From NCBI RefSeq assembly GCF_004361815.1, contig NZ_SNWA01000002.1, positions 186,001-250,000 of the forward strand: a stretch of DNA of 64,000 bases, given 5' to 3'. Shown in pieces: positions 1 to 9,892 of the stretch; the first letter of the stretch is position 1, and each line of letters opens with the position of its first letter. The stretch is from Paraburkholderia sp. BL10I2N1 (lineage in GTDB: Bacteria > Pseudomonadota > Gammaproteobacteria > Burkholderiales > Burkholderiaceae). The position numbers and the translations under genes were made by a program. Below the pieces are notes generated by a model. It searched no databases and had not been told where the DNA came from. It worked only from the letters and a program-made list of their open reading frames with translations.

Positions 1-498
1 GTGCGAGCCGTCTGCCAGTTCCAGCGTGACAAATCCGTTATGCCCAGTGCGTACGCGGTCGCCTTCTGTCAGCATCATGTCGACGCTGACTGGCGTGAAT
101 GGGCCACTGCGGAACGCGTGTTCGACGGGACCGCTGGTCGCGACGACGCGCGCCGTCAGATGATCCCGCCTCAGCAGTTCAACCGGCAGCAGCAATTTCA
201 CACCAGGCTGCAAACGGCGCGGCGTGGGCACATGGTTCAGCCGGCTCACCGTCACCCAGTCCGAGGGATCGCGCAGATAGCGCCCTGCGATGTCGTAGAG
301 CGTGTCGCCGCGCTTTGCGATGTACGGCGCCATGGCGTTGGAGCCAGGCGCCGGGTGCGTCTGCGCGAACGACGCTGAGGTCCACAAAGCGCCGAACGCC
401 GCGGCAAGATACGGCGCCAGCAACGACACCGTGCGGCATGCTCTTCGCATGGACGCTGGCGCCGGCGTGCGCGTTATCCGCACACCGGCACCCGTCAT
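1..498 (-). CDS. LysM and FecR domain protein, exported (3' end outside window)
   Basis: The first 166 residues are present and the frame is open to the window edge. Residues about 17-46 form a signal peptide (basic MRRACR, then a hydrophobic stretch ending ASFAQ). A LysM peptidoglycan-binding repeat follows (YIAKRGDTLYDIAGRYL, with DW and LN further on). After it comes the start of a FecR-like fold around EGDRVRTGHNGFVTLEL. The ATG at 498 overlaps the stop of the response regulator as ATGA, so translation is probably coupled; an in-frame ATG at 450 is the alternative start. Proteins of this layout in Burkholderiaceae often sit beside CHASE2-type sensor or cyclase genes, which would lie beyond base 1. 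A role in envelope sensing is inference. Confidence 0.8.
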   Translation of the reverse strand, partial: MTGAGVRITRTPAPASMRRACRTVSLLAPYLAAAFGALWTSASFAQTHPAPGSNAMAPYIAKRGDTLYDIAGRYLRDPSDWVTVSRLNHVPTPRRLQPGVKLLLPVELLRRDHLTARVVATSGPVEHAFRSGPFTPVSVDMMLTEGDRVRTGHNGFVTLELADGSH

Positions 499-1211
499 GC
501 GTCACCCCGCTCTGGCGTCCCGGCGCTTTCCACCCGTTCAAGGCGATAGCCATAGCCGTATATCGGTGTCAGCCGATAGCCATGTTCCGGACGCAGATTG
601 AGCTTGGCGCGTAGCATCGACACGTGCGTGTCCATGGTACGCGACGGGATTTCGGTGACCTGCTTCCAGATCACTTCGAGAATGTGAGCGCGCGACAGCG
701 GCCGGCTCAGATGCTGGAACAGCAGCAGCGCAAGTTCGAATTCCTTTTGTGTCAGCGCAACGGCGTTGCCCTTCAGGATCACCTGCTTCGCACTCAGATC
801 GAAGTCGTAGTCTCCATAGACTTCGCGCGTGGACGAAGCACTGAACTGATAGGCGCGGCGCAGCAGCGAACCGATGCGCGCGAGCAGGACGCTGCCGGCA
901 ACCGGCTTGACGACGTAGTCGTCGGCGCCGAGGTTGAGTATCGACGTGATATCCGTTTCGCGGCTGCGGCTCGTCATGAACAGGATCGGAAGTCGCTCGG
1001 AAAGGCTCTGCCGGACCCAGCGCAAGACTTCCTCGCCCGATATGTCCGGCACGTTCCAGTCGAGCACGAGCAGATCGAATGTCTGCCGCCTCAACTGCCG
1101 CACCAGTTCGCGGCCTGAGGAAAACGCGTGACAGATATGCCCTGCCGCCGATAATGTCTGGCAGATAAAATCGGTTTGGGCCTGATCGTCGTCCAGCACA
1201 GCAATTCTCAT
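495..1211 (-). CDS. OmpR/PhoB-family response regulator
   Basis: This 238-residue two-domain regulator has an N-terminal receiver domain with the acidic pocket LDDD near residues 6-9, the phospho-acceptor D51 (LVLDWNVPD), T80 and K102 (VKPV). Its C-terminal winged-helix DNA-binding domain (about 140-235) has the typical TQKEFELALLLF and AKLNL..YGYGYRL blocks. The ATG at 1211 is preferred over an upstream in-frame TTG because GGGG lies just before it. No histidine kinase is visible in the window. The downstream coupled gene is the LysM/FecR protein, so the regulator probably reports on or controls an envelope function. The target genes are unknown. Confidence 0.93.
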   Translation of the reverse strand: MRIAVLDDDQAQTDFICQTLSAAGHICHAFSSGRELVRQLRRQTFDLLVLDWNVPDISGEEVLRWVRQSLSERLPILFMTSRSRETDITSILNLGADDYVVKPVAGSVLLARIGSLLRRAYQFSASSTREVYGDYDFDLSAKQVILKGNAVALTQKEFELALLLFQHLSRPLSRAHILEVIWKQVTEIPSRTMDTHVSMLRAKLNLRPEHGYRLTPIYGYGYRLERVESAGTPERGDA

Positions 1212-2220
1212 AAAACCCCGCAACGCAAATTCATTCTCGTAACTGGCTGGCCACGTTATCTATTCGATCATCCAGTACCCGATTGGCAACGGCATACAGC
1301 ACGCAGTTCCCATGGATATATCGCAGCGAACAGTCCGCTCTAAGGGCGGATACGCACACTTCCCGACGGGCTTTTGATCATAATCGAAAAGCGCTGCCCG
1401 ACCGGAAATGACGTCAATCGGTCATCGGTTCCCCTCAGTCATGGCCGATAGCCTGGATTCGATCACACGGCCGCTGTTTTCCGCCGCCTTTTGACCCCGT
1501 CCATTTCCCGGCTGGCCATCAAAGCGATCGCCGCCCGTTCCTGCGGCATGATCGCCACGCCCTTCCTGTCCTTCTTCGCTATCCTGCGCGGCTTGTCGAC
1601 AAAAGAGTGCCGCGTCCAGATGGATTTGCGCGTGGTCCCACGCCGCCGGAGCGTAGTCGGGCTACGTCACCAGTTCGATCCGATGCAGACGACGCCGAGC
1701 CTTGCGCGGCTCGCCTTTCTCGCGAAACGGAATACGCGCGAGTCCAGGTCTGAAAAGCATTCAGTTTCCCAAACGCGCCAACCGTGGCGGTGCGGGTAGT
1801 CGATACGCGCTGCTCCAGCGCCCGCCGGTTTCGACGCCATCGATGTCCGACTTTCCCACGAAATTTGACAATCGTGCGCCAGAGTATAGGGAGGGCGCGA
1901 GATTAAATCGTTTAAGAATTGTCAAATCGCGATTTGCACAAGCTAACCGGGTGACGGGTTTTTGCTCAGTTCTCCGGCCCCGCCAGACGGGCGATTACGC
2001 CGCTGGCTCAGGCCGGGAGGACCGCGCTGGTTATCAAAGCCTCAGTGGTTATTTTCTGGTGATCTATCAGAAAGTCCCGTCAGAAATCGTAAAGCGAGAA
2101 CGTCAAAATCGTTAATCAATGTGAAAACCAATCCAGGCGGAAGGCCTCGCACAGCGTGCAATGGTGATTTGCGCACCCGGGAATGTACAGTGCGGCTCGG
2201 GCGGCGGTGTTGGACGGGTT
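1212..2220. other. Intergenic region, no gene recognised
   Basis: About 1 kb lies between the response regulator and the DeoR gene. Short open frames exist on the plus strand (1491-1799, 1702-2115), but their translations are arginine-rich and low in complexity and match nothing I know. A somewhat AT-richer patch at about 1860-1930 could hold promoter elements for the minus-strand response regulator or an unannotated transcript. I see no tRNA, hairpin terminator or repeat here. Confidence 0.5.
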
Positions 2221-3024
2221 TCAGGCTGTCACGCCCTCCGGCTCACGCGATCCGGCTTGCGCCAGCGCACCGACGCTCACTTTCAGGCCTGCCGCCGCAA
2301 ACACCTGAGCAGGCACCGGGGGCGGCGGCTCGTCCGTGATCAACTGGTCGATCTCGTCGACATTGAAGGCGCGGATTAGCGCGCTGTGGCCGAACTTGCT
2401 GTGATCGGCGGCTATCACGCGCTCTTCGGCCTGTGCGAAAGCAGCCTGCGCAAAAGCAGCGTCCCACGGCAGCGAATCCATGAAATGCCCCTGGTTGTCG
2501 ACCGCAGTTACGGAGACGATCGCGTAGCGAACGTGAAACTGCCGGATGAACGTCAGCACGTTTTCCCCAAAGGCCGACGAGTCGTCGGGACGCAGTTCGC
2601 CGCCTGTCATGAACACGCGGTTCTCGTTGCGCGGCGCGAGCGTGCGGGCGATCTCGGCGGAGTTCGTCACGACCGTCAGGCGGGAGCGCGCACACAGCGC
2701 CTGCGCGATATGAACGCAAGTCGTGCCGCCGTCGAGGATCAGGGAGTCTCCGTCCTGCACCATCGCGCCGACGCGCGCCGCGATCACCTGCTTGCCCTCC
2801 CTGCTTTCCTTCATCCGGCGCCGAAATGGCGGCTCGTCGAGATGATCCGGCAGCATGATGCCGCCGTGGACCTTCACCAGCAGACCGTCGCCGATTAGCG
2901 GCTTGATGGTGCGACGAATGGTTTCATCGGATACCGCGAAGGTGTCGGCGAGCTCATTGATCGTGCAGGTCTGTTTTGCACGCACGATGCGCATGATTTC
3001 AGCCTGCCGTTGCGTGGAGAACAT
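2221..3024 (-). CDS. DeoR/GlpR-family transcriptional regulator
   Basis: This 267-residue protein has an N-terminal DeoR-type helix-turn-helix (residues about 5-60, RQAEIMRIVRAKQT..INELADTFAVSDETIRRTI). The DeoR sensor domain follows, with the sugar-phosphate-isomerase-like fold (DGDSLILDGGTTCVHIAQAL, VVTNSAEIARTL, ADHSKFG). Family members usually repress catabolic operons and respond to a phosphorylated intermediate. It is transcribed divergently from the FAD/GcvT oxidoreductase at 3377, its most likely target. The inducer is not predictable from sequence, and a phosphosugar would be an odd match for a sarcosine-like dehydrogenase. The length is normal for the family. Confidence 0.92.
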   Translation of the reverse strand: MFSTQRQAEIMRIVRAKQTCTINELADTFAVSDETIRRTIKPLIGDGLLVKVHGGIMLPDHLDEPPFRRRMKESREGKQVIAARVGAMVQDGDSLILDGGTTCVHIAQALCARSRLTVVTNSAEIARTLAPRNENRVFMTGGELRPDDSSAFGENVLTFIRQFHVRYAIVSVTAVDNQGHFMDSLPWDAAFAQAAFAQAEERVIAADHSKFGHSALIRAFNVDEIDQLITDEPPPPVPAQVFAAAGLKVSVGALAQAGSREPEGVTA

Positions 3025-3331
3025 GGTGGCAAAGACCGGATTTATGGGGTTTGGGGCAGTCTAGCAAAGGTGAAAGGCCTCTGGAAACACAATTCAACGT
3101 AAATCCAACCAAATCAACGTTCATAGTCTGCCACCGTGTTGATCGACAGGCGATTGAGATGATTCTGCCGTGCTCTCGGGCGCGACTCTCCAGATTTCTA
3201 CCGGCATATGGCTGGCCTTCCATCGCGATAGGAACAGCTTGTTCCCCCTTGCTGCGCCTGCTCGCGGCTGGCGCAATCGTGGCCACAGCGCCTTCTATTT
3301 CTCGCGCCGATGTTGCATTTTGTGTCGGTTG

Positions 3332-3365
3332 GTTGCAATCTACACACGTTTCCACATATTGCAAC
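3332..3365. promoter_or_regulatory. Inverted repeat, candidate operator
   Basis: The 8-base arms GTTGCAAT (3332-3339) and ATTGCAAC (3358-3365) are perfect inverted copies separated by 18 bases. They lie 11 bases before the oxidoreductase start codon and inside the divergent deoR/oxidoreductase spacer. A further half-site TGTTGCAT lies at 3311. The position fits repression by the neighbouring DeoR protein; that link is inference. Confidence 0.45.
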
Positions 3366-3376
3366 ATACATCAAAC

Positions 3377-5872
3377 ATGGATCAACATAAATCCACGAAC
3401 ATTCCTCGACATGCGCGCGTGGTGATCGTCGGTGGCGGCATCGTCGGCTGTTCGGTGGCGTATCACCTGACCCGTATGGGCTGGACCGATGTCGTGCTGC
3501 TCGAGCAAGGGCAACTGTCGTGCGGCACGACCTGGCACGCCGCCGGTCTCGTCGGCCAGCTGCGCGCGCAGGAGAGCATGACAAAGCTGATCCGCTACTC
3601 GACCGCGCTCTATGCCGAACTCGAAGCCGACACCGGCCTCGCCACCGGCTGGAAACAGTGCGGATCACTGTCGGTTGCGCGCACGGCCGAGCGCATGACG
3701 CAATTGAAACGCACCGCGGCAGTTGCGCGCGCATACGGCGTCGCGTGCGACGTGATCGGCCCGAACGCAGCTGGCGAGCTGTGGCCGGTCATGCGCACGG
3801 ACGACCTGCTCGGCGCCGTATGGCTCCCCGGCGACGGCAAGGCCAACCCGACCGACCTGACTCAGTCGCTAGCACGCGGAGCAAGAACGCGCGGTGCACG
3901 CATCGTCGAGAACACGCGCGTGACCGCTGTCCATACCAGGCAGGCTGCCACCGGTGGCCGCGAAGTGAGCGGCCTCGCATGGCGCAACAAGGACGGCGAC
4001 GAGGGCACGATAGATGCGGAAATCGTCGTCAACTGCGCGGGCCAGTGGGCGAAAGCGATCGGCCGCCTGTGCGGCGTCACGGTGCCGCTGCATTCTGCCG
4101 AGCACTACTACATCGTGACTGAGCCGCTTGCAGGTGTACATCCCGACCTGCCGGTGATGCGCGACCCGGATGGATACATTTACTTCAAGGAAGAGGTGGG
4201 CGGGCTCGTGATGGGCGGTTTCGAGCCGAATGCGAAGCCGTGGGGAATGGCCGGCATTCCGGAAAACTTTGAATTCCAGCTGCTACCCGACGACTGGGAT
4301 CAATTCCAGATCCTGATGGAAAACGCGCTGCATCGGGTGCCCGCGCTCGAGACCGCGCAGGTCAGGCAGTTCTACAATGGGCCGGAGTCGTTCACGCCCG
4401 ACAACAACTTCATGCTCGGCGAAGCCCCCGAACTGCGTCACTTCTTTGTCGGCGCCGGGTTCAATTCGATGGGTATCGCGTCGGCCGGCGGCGCAGGGAT
4501 GGCGCTTGCCGAATGGATCGTCGCCGGTGAGCCGACGATGGACCTGTGGCCGGTCGATATCCGCCGCTTCGCGCGCTTCAATGGCAACGACACGTGGCTG
4601 CACGATCGCGTCAAGGAAACGCTCGGCTTGCACTACGCCATGCCATGGCCTAATCGCGAGCTGGACACTGCCCGGCCGTTCCGGCGCTCGCCCCTCTATT
4701 CGCAACTGAAGGACGACGGGGCATGCTTCGGCAGCAAGATGGGCTGGGAGCGCGCAAATTTCTTCGCGCCCTCGCCTGCCGAGGCGCGCGTCGACTACGC
4801 ATTCGGCCAGCAGAACTGGCTGCCCTGGAGCGGTGCCGAGCATCGCGCGTGTCGCGAAGGCGTGGCGCTCTTCGACATGACGTCGTTCTCCGTATTCCTC
4901 GTGAAAGGACGCGACGCGGAGGCGGTCCTGCAAGGCATCGTCGCCAACGACGTGGCGGTGCCACCGGGTACGACTGTCTACACCGGCTTGCTCAACGAGC
5001 GGGGCGGCTATGAATCCGACTTCACGCTATGCCGACTCTCCGACGATCAATATCTGATCGTCACCGGCTCGGCACAAACCACGCGCGATTTCGACGCCAT
5101 CGAAAAGCTGATCCCCGCCAACAGGCACTGCACGCTCGTCGACATCACCGGTCGGCATGCGGTGCTGGCTGTCATGGGTCCGCGTTCAAGGGCCTTGCTG
5201 CAGAGTGTGTCGAAAGCCGACTGGAGCAACGAGGCGTTCGCCTTCGGTCAAAGCCGCGAAGTCGACATCGGCTATGCGACGGTACGCGCGACGCGTTTGA
5301 CATACGTTGGCGAGCTCGGCTGGGAACTGTACGTGCCCGTCGAATTCGCGGTCGGTGTGTATGAAACGCTGCACGCTGCCGGCGAACCCTTCGGCCTTGT
5401 CAACGCCGGCTACTACGCGATCGACTCCCTGCGCATCGAAAAGGGTTATCGCGCGTGGGGCCGCGAGCTCACGCCGGACGTCAACCCCTTCGAAGCAGGG
5501 CTCGAATTCGCCTGCAAGCTGAAGACGGACGTGCCGTTCCGCGGCCGGGACGCGTTGCTGACGCTGCGCGACCAGCCGGTTCGCCGCCGATTGGCGATCC
5601 TGACGGCTGACGGCGCCAGCGACCGGATGCTCTGGGGCGGCGAAGCGATCCTGCGCAATGGCGTGCCCGTGGGCTTCGTCAGTTCGGCGGCGTTCGGCCA
5701 TACGTTGGGCCGTCCTGTTGCGATGGGCTACATCAACAATCCGGACGGCGCCGCCGATGTGGACTATCTGACAGGCGGCAGATACGCAATCGACGTCGCC
5801 GGTGAGCTGCTGCCGGCGACGGTTCATCTGAAGGCGCCCTATGATCCTCGCTCCGGGCGCGTCAAAGGCTGA
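3377..5872 (+). CDS. FAD-dependent oxidoreductase/aminomethyltransferase, dimethylglycine or sarcosine dehydrogenase type
   Basis: This 831-residue protein has the architecture of dimethylglycine/sarcosine dehydrogenases. An N-terminal Rossmann DAO domain (VVIVGGGIVG, residues about 14-23) is followed by a WHAAGL motif near residue 54; in mammalian family members the equivalent histidine carries covalent FAD. A central FAO domain follows, then a GcvT-like folate-binding C-terminal half (ITGRHAVLAVMGP, YVGELGWELYVP, RIEKGYRAWGRELTPD). The likely reaction is oxidative demethylation of an N-methyl amine with transfer of the one-carbon unit to tetrahydrofolate. The ATG at 3377 is chosen because the upstream in-frame extension encodes no family sequence and carries the candidate operator. 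It is a single gene facing a DeoR regulator. The exact substrate is unknown. Confidence 0.88.
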   Translation: MDQHKSTNIPRHARVVIVGGGIVGCSVAYHLTRMGWTDVVLLEQGQLSCGTTWHAAGLVGQLRAQESMTKLIRYSTALYAELEADTGLATGWKQCGSLSVARTAERMTQLKRTAAVARAYGVACDVIGPNAAGELWPVMRTDDLLGAVWLPGDGKANPTDLTQSLARGARTRGARIVENTRVTAVHTRQAATGGREVSGLAWRNKDGDEGTIDAEIVVNCAGQWAKAIGRLCGVTVPLHSAEHYYIVTEPLAGVHPDLPVMRDPDGYIYFKEEVGGLVMGGFEPNAKPWGMAGIPENFEFQLLPDDWDQFQILMENALHRVPALETAQVRQFYNGPESFTPDNNFMLGEAPELRHFFVGAGFNSMGIASAGGAGMALAEWIVAGEPTMDLWPVDIRRFARFNGNDTWLHDRVKETLGLHYAMPWPNRELDTARPFRRSPLYSQLKDDGACFGSKMGWERANFFAPSPAEARVDYAFGQQNWLPWSGAEHRACREGVALFDMTSFSVFLVKGRDAEAVLQGIVANDVAVPPGTTVYTGLLNERGGYESDFTLCRLSDDQYLIVTGSAQTTRDFDAIEKLIPANRHCTLVDITGRHAVLAVMGPRSRALLQSVSKADWSNEAFAFGQSREVDIGYATVRATRLTYVGELGWELYVPVEFAVGVYETLHAAGEPFGLVNAGYYAIDSLRIEKGYRAWGRELTPDVNPFEAGLEFACKLKTDVPFRGRDALLTLRDQPVRRRLAILTADGASDRMLWGGEAILRNGVPVGFVSSAAFGHTLGRPVAMGYINNPDGAADVDYLTGGRYAIDVAGELLPATVHLKAPYDPRSGRVKG

Positions 5873-5930
5873 CCGGAGAGGAAGCGTGCGCGCATAGCGC
5901 TTTAAGGCAAACGCCTGCCTGCCCCGTTGA

Positions 5931-6851
5931 CTAAGCCTTGCCTGCCGGGAGGATCCGATGGTCATCGAGACCATCGCGTCCGCTCTTCACTATCTCGCGC
6001 GGGGTCGCGCCGAGCAGCCGCTGGACCCAGTGCGCCATGTGACTCTGATGCGCAAAGCCCGCTTCAAGCGCGATCTGCGTCACGCTCAAACGGCCCTGCA
6101 ATAACAGGGTTTTCGCGCGCTCGACCCTTCGATGGATCACGTACTGATGGACCGGCATGCCGAGCGTCTCGCGAAACAACACCTTGAAGTGCGGCACGCT
6201 GAAGTCGACCAGCGCAGCCAGTTCGGCGAGCGTCAGATGTTTGTCGATATTGCTTTCGATGAAGTCGATGACACGCGCCGCCGCGTTGGGGGCGAGCGAG
6301 CGCCGGCGGTTGTCGGGTTCGGGCGCCCCTTCCAGCAGCCTCACGACCACCGCCGTGCACAGACTCTCCGCATAGAGCGCATCCGATGCTTCCTCAGCTT
6401 CGAGTTCGGCGCGCAACGCCCAGACGAGATAGTGCAGACGCCTGTCACGTAGCTGGAACTGTGGCCTGATGTGCGCACGCGCCGGATTCAGGTGCAGTTG
6501 CCCGGCCGTCGTGCGTGCGAATTCATCGCTGATCCAGATGCGCAGAATCGTGCAGTCCGACTCGTCGGTCCACACGCCGTCGAGGCCAGCGGGGATGACG
6601 TCGGCGTCGCCATGCGCCTGAATGCGGGCGACGCGGCGACCGTCGCACAGGCATCGTGCCTTGACGGGCGTACCGACGTGTACGCCTATCCTGTGATGCG
6701 TGGTCGCAGGAATCCGGTGCTCGCCAGCCGGGATGCCCAGCATTTCGACGCCGAACCCCTGCCAGCCGAGTGCCGCGCTGGAACGCAGGCTGACTCTGCG
6801 ACCGACTTGCGGTGTGAGATTCGACGTGAGATGCGGCGTCGCGAGTTGCAT
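5931..6851 (-). CDS. AraC-family transcriptional regulator
   Basis: This 306-residue regulator has a C-terminal double helix-turn-helix (about 200-295): IDKHLTLAELAALVDFSVPHF, then RRVERAKTLLLQGRLSVTQIALEAGFAHQSHM. The N-terminal half is a variable, probably ligand-sensing domain with a cupin-like pattern. The ATG at 6851 has a strong AAGGAGAT ribosome site and is preferred over a longer frame beginning at 6890. It is divergent from the NmrA-like reductase at 7046 with about 190 bases between them, so it probably activates that gene. The inducer is unknown. Confidence 0.92.
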   Translation of the reverse strand: MQLATPHLTSNLTPQVGRRVSLRSSAALGWQGFGVEMLGIPAGEHRIPATTHHRIGVHVGTPVKARCLCDGRRVARIQAHGDADVIPAGLDGVWTDESDCTILRIWISDEFARTTAGQLHLNPARAHIRPQFQLRDRRLHYLVWALRAELEAEEASDALYAESLCTAVVVRLLEGAPEPDNRRRSLAPNAAARVIDFIESNIDKHLTLAELAALVDFSVPHFKVLFRETLGMPVHQYVIHRRVERAKTLLLQGRLSVTQIALEAGFAHQSHMAHWVQRLLGATPREIVKSGRDGLDDHRILPAGKA

Positions 6852-7045
6852 GACATCTCCTTTCCGGAAGTCCACGGTTTGTGCGTGCATTGTGATGCGT
6901 TTCAGCCCGGTCCGCTTGTCCCCGATGTCACGTTACATCGCCGACCCGAAAATCATCCGAATCTGCTCAAATTGATCCGCACGCGCGCGTCCCGCCTGCA
7001 ACACGCTCCTATGATGCCCTCAAGCAAACAGACAAGGAGCGCTTG

Positions 7046-7942
7046 ATGTACGTCATATTCGGAGCATCCGGCAAGGCAGGACAAGTCGCCGTAAAACGTC
7101 TTCGCGATGCGGGCCAGTCCGTGCGCGCGGTCGTGCGGACTGTGGATCAGGGCCGAATGTTCGCTGCGTTGGGATGTGAAGTGGTGGTTGCGGACCTGCT
7201 GAATCGCGACTCCGTCGCGAGCGCCATCCAGGGCGCGCACTCGGTGCAGATGCTGTGCCCCGTACCGTCGGCTCATCCGGATCCCGAACGCGCGATGCGT
7301 GACATGATCGACGTTGCTGCCGACGCATTGAGTGCAAATCCGCCCCGACACGTGCTTGCGATATCGGATTACGGGGCTGAACTCGACGCCGGTAGCGGCA
7401 TCACGCTGCTCTTCCATTACCTCGAGGAACGGCTGAAACGCGCCGTGCCGCATCTGACGCTGCTCCGCTCGGCCGAGCATATGCAGAACTGGGCACGCGT
7501 GTCCCCGGTTGCGCTCTCGACAGGCGTGCTGCCGAGTTTTCACCACCCGCTGACCAAACGATTCCCGACGGTGTCGGCGCATGACGTCGGCGAGGCGGGC
7601 GCGGCGCTGCTGCTCGAAGGCGCGCCGGATCCGCAAGTGCGCGTCGTGAGCATTGAAGGACCCGCGCGGCCTTGCGCCCTCGATGTGGCACGCTCGCTTG
7701 GCGAAGCGGCAGGCCGGGAGATCGTCGCGCATGAACTGCCGCGCGATCAGTGGACATCGACGCTGCTACGCGCAGGCCTGAGCGAGCATCATGCGCGACT
7801 GATTACCGACCTCTACGACTCACACAACGCGGGTTATATCGACGTCGAAACGAACGCCACCAAACGACGTTTCGGATCGACGTCACTGGCGGAAGTATTC
7901 GCCACCATCCTCGCGCAAAACGCACCTGCAGCGGCGCGATAA
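7046..7942 (+). CDS. NmrA/HSCARG-like NAD(P)-binding protein
   Basis: This 298-residue atypical short-chain dehydrogenase fold starts with the dinucleotide-binding motif MYVIFGASGKAG, followed by the beta-alpha segments typical of the NmrA family (VVVADLLNRDSVASAIQGAHSVQML, LRSAEHMQNW). There is no YxxxK catalytic pair at the classical place, so it could be a redox sensor or a quinone/NADPH reductase, as in other members. The ATG at 7046 follows AAGGAG; the TTG just before it is a weaker option. Its divergent partner is the AraC regulator. Confidence is high on family, low on substrate. Confidence 0.85.
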   Translation: MYVIFGASGKAGQVAVKRLRDAGQSVRAVVRTVDQGRMFAALGCEVVVADLLNRDSVASAIQGAHSVQMLCPVPSAHPDPERAMRDMIDVAADALSANPPRHVLAISDYGAELDAGSGITLLFHYLEERLKRAVPHLTLLRSAEHMQNWARVSPVALSTGVLPSFHHPLTKRFPTVSAHDVGEAGAALLLEGAPDPQVRVVSIEGPARPCALDVARSLGEAAGREIVAHELPRDQWTSTLLRAGLSEHHARLITDLYDSHNAGYIDVETNATKRRFGSTSLAEVFATILAQNAPAAAR

Positions 7943-8120
7943 CACTGTCGCCGGACGGGTGCGCTTCGCGTGGCTCGTGGCTCGGACAGGTAGATCGGGC
8001 TTTCGCTATCTGGTTGGCCCCGTTTGCCGCAGAACGTCCGCTGCGATCTGTGTTCTGCCAGGCGGTGCCGCCCGTGGCGAAGCCGGCGCGTCCCTCCGGC
8101 TTCGCCACAAGCAGTATCCG

Positions 8121-9725
8121 CTACGTCCTGGACCCCGTGGCCGGCCTTTTCTTCGCCTGCAGGACGCGCACCCGAGCCATGGCTGCCTGGTCGGATGTCG
8201 TGCTGTCGTAAAGCGACGCAAGGTCGGATTTCAGTGCGGTGCGTGAATTGCCGTCGAGGTAGATCATATGACCCGACGGGTAGTATTTGACCGTCAGATT
8301 CTTGCGCACCGTTGCGTCCTGCAACGGCATGTTCTGCAAGTCCATCGTGGTCTGATAGAAAGGCGTGACGGCATCGTAATAACCATTCGCCGACAGAACC
8401 TTCAGATCGACGTTCAGCGCCATCGTCGCCGCCAGGTCGCCAGCCGTGTACAGCACGATGTTGCCGTTCACGTCCTTCCCCTTCTGGGCACCCGTCGGGT
8501 CGATGTGACCAAAGTCCCAGTTTGCAAACGCCTGATCGTTCAGGTCCGTGAAGGGCGACACCGACGTGAACTTGAGCGTGTCGTTAAGATAGGTGTTCCA
8601 CATCGCGGTGTACACGCCACTGACCGCGGTCATCGTTGGGTCGTTGCCGCCCGAATTCGGATTGATCACGGCAGCGATGCCCGTCCCTACTCCGGTGACC
8701 CGGCCGTCGTAAGCTCCAAGCTCGAGACCTTGCGCCTGCAACAGGGTCGTCAGGAACGCCGTATTGCCGATCGCATTGGGTGCCGCCACATTCAGGCTCC
8801 AGCTATCGAGCACCACCGGAGGGATACCGATGAAATCGCTGAGTTTCTGCACGGTCGCAGCATCGGGATTCGGAAACGCCGCCAGGGCGGCCGCGTACGG
8901 TGTCAGCGCAAACGGAATCACGGTCTGCGTATACGCCGGCAGGTTGGCAGGGGCCGGCGTGACGTTGATCTTCTGGTGATACCACGCGTCGGCGGCACAG
9001 GTTGGCAACAGCCCAATCGGGTTGCCGGCCTGTGAATAGTCGAGAATCGACGACTGCAGCGTGACGCCATTCAGGTCGATGCCGGCTTCATGCAGCAACC
9101 ACATGAGCACGCACGAGCGGGCGGTGCCGTAGGATTCCCCGAACAGGAATTTGGGCGAATTCCAGCGATCGTAGACGGTCAGGAAACGCTCGATGAATTG
9201 CCGCAACGAGCCTGCGTCTTCGTCAACGCCCCAGAAATCCTTGTTCCTGTTCGGCGCGATCGCGGCGGAATAACCGGTGCCGACCGGGTTAATGAACACG
9301 AGGTCGCTTCTGTCCAGCAGACTGTCCGGGTTAGGCTCCATCGTGTAGGGCGCAGCCGGCGTGAATTTCGGCATCTCTGTCTTGATGCGTTGCGGCGCGA
9401 ACGAGCCCAGCAGGAGAAAAACCGATGACGAACCGGGTCCGCCGTTATAGAAGAACGTGACCGGCCGGGTGCTATGGTCCGCGCCGTCGGCCGTGAACGC
9501 CACGTAGAAGATCTTGGCCGCGGGTTGCGCACTACTCGGATCGCGCGTGACAAGATGGCCGGCCGTCGCTGTATAGTCGATCGCCTTCCCGCTCAGGACG
9601 ATCTGATGGTGTGTGATCGCCGCCTGCTCCGTGGAATCGGTGATCGAATCGTTGGGGCCGTTGCCGTAGGCAATGGGATCGGCATAGGGCTGGTCGGGTT
9701 GAATGGCAGTTGCAGCTGTTGACAT
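8121..9725 (-). CDS. Serine carboxypeptidase-like peptidase, family S10
   Basis: This 534-residue S10 peptidase has all family landmarks: oxyanion loop FFYNGGPGSSS (residues about 91-101), nucleophile S198 in FLFGESYGT, probable D451 (GYYDAVTPFY) and H486 (YYPSGHMIYLDG). Family members remove C-terminal residues, often at acid pH. I see no signal peptide: the N-terminus begins STAATAIQPDQPYAD, so it is cytoplasmic, exported by another route, or mis-started. GAGGTAA before the ATG supports this start. It lies 167 bases downstream of the S53 peptidase on the same strand; the two may be co-expressed for acid proteolysis. The physiological substrate is unknown. Confidence 0.92.
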   Translation of the reverse strand: MSTAATAIQPDQPYADPIAYGNGPNDSITDSTEQAAITHHQIVLSGKAIDYTATAGHLVTRDPSSAQPAAKIFYVAFTADGADHSTRPVTFFYNGGPGSSSVFLLLGSFAPQRIKTEMPKFTPAAPYTMEPNPDSLLDRSDLVFINPVGTGYSAAIAPNRNKDFWGVDEDAGSLRQFIERFLTVYDRWNSPKFLFGESYGTARSCVLMWLLHEAGIDLNGVTLQSSILDYSQAGNPIGLLPTCAADAWYHQKINVTPAPANLPAYTQTVIPFALTPYAAALAAFPNPDAATVQKLSDFIGIPPVVLDSWSLNVAAPNAIGNTAFLTTLLQAQGLELGAYDGRVTGVGTGIAAVINPNSGGNDPTMTAVSGVYTAMWNTYLNDTLKFTSVSPFTDLNDQAFANWDFGHIDPTGAQKGKDVNGNIVLYTAGDLAATMALNVDLKVLSANGYYDAVTPFYQTTMDLQNMPLQDATVRKNLTVKYYPSGHMIYLDGNSRTALKSDLASLYDSTTSDQAAMARVRVLQAKKRPATGSRT

Positions 9726-9892
9726 TTGTCGTTACCTCGCAGAATTCTGAACCGATGAAGCGTCGAACCAGATCGCGTCATGGGTTCACATCGTCCTCAT
9801 TTGGTCCGACGTGGAGACGGCAGGACCGAGGCGCACAAGATCACGCCGCCGCGTGAAAAACCGTTAGAGCGTGCGCGAAAACCACCCTGCAT

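Noticed and set aside
1491..2115. Two plus-strand frames in the first large intergenic region
   Set aside because: Arg-rich, low complexity and without a ribosome site or homology; more likely noise.
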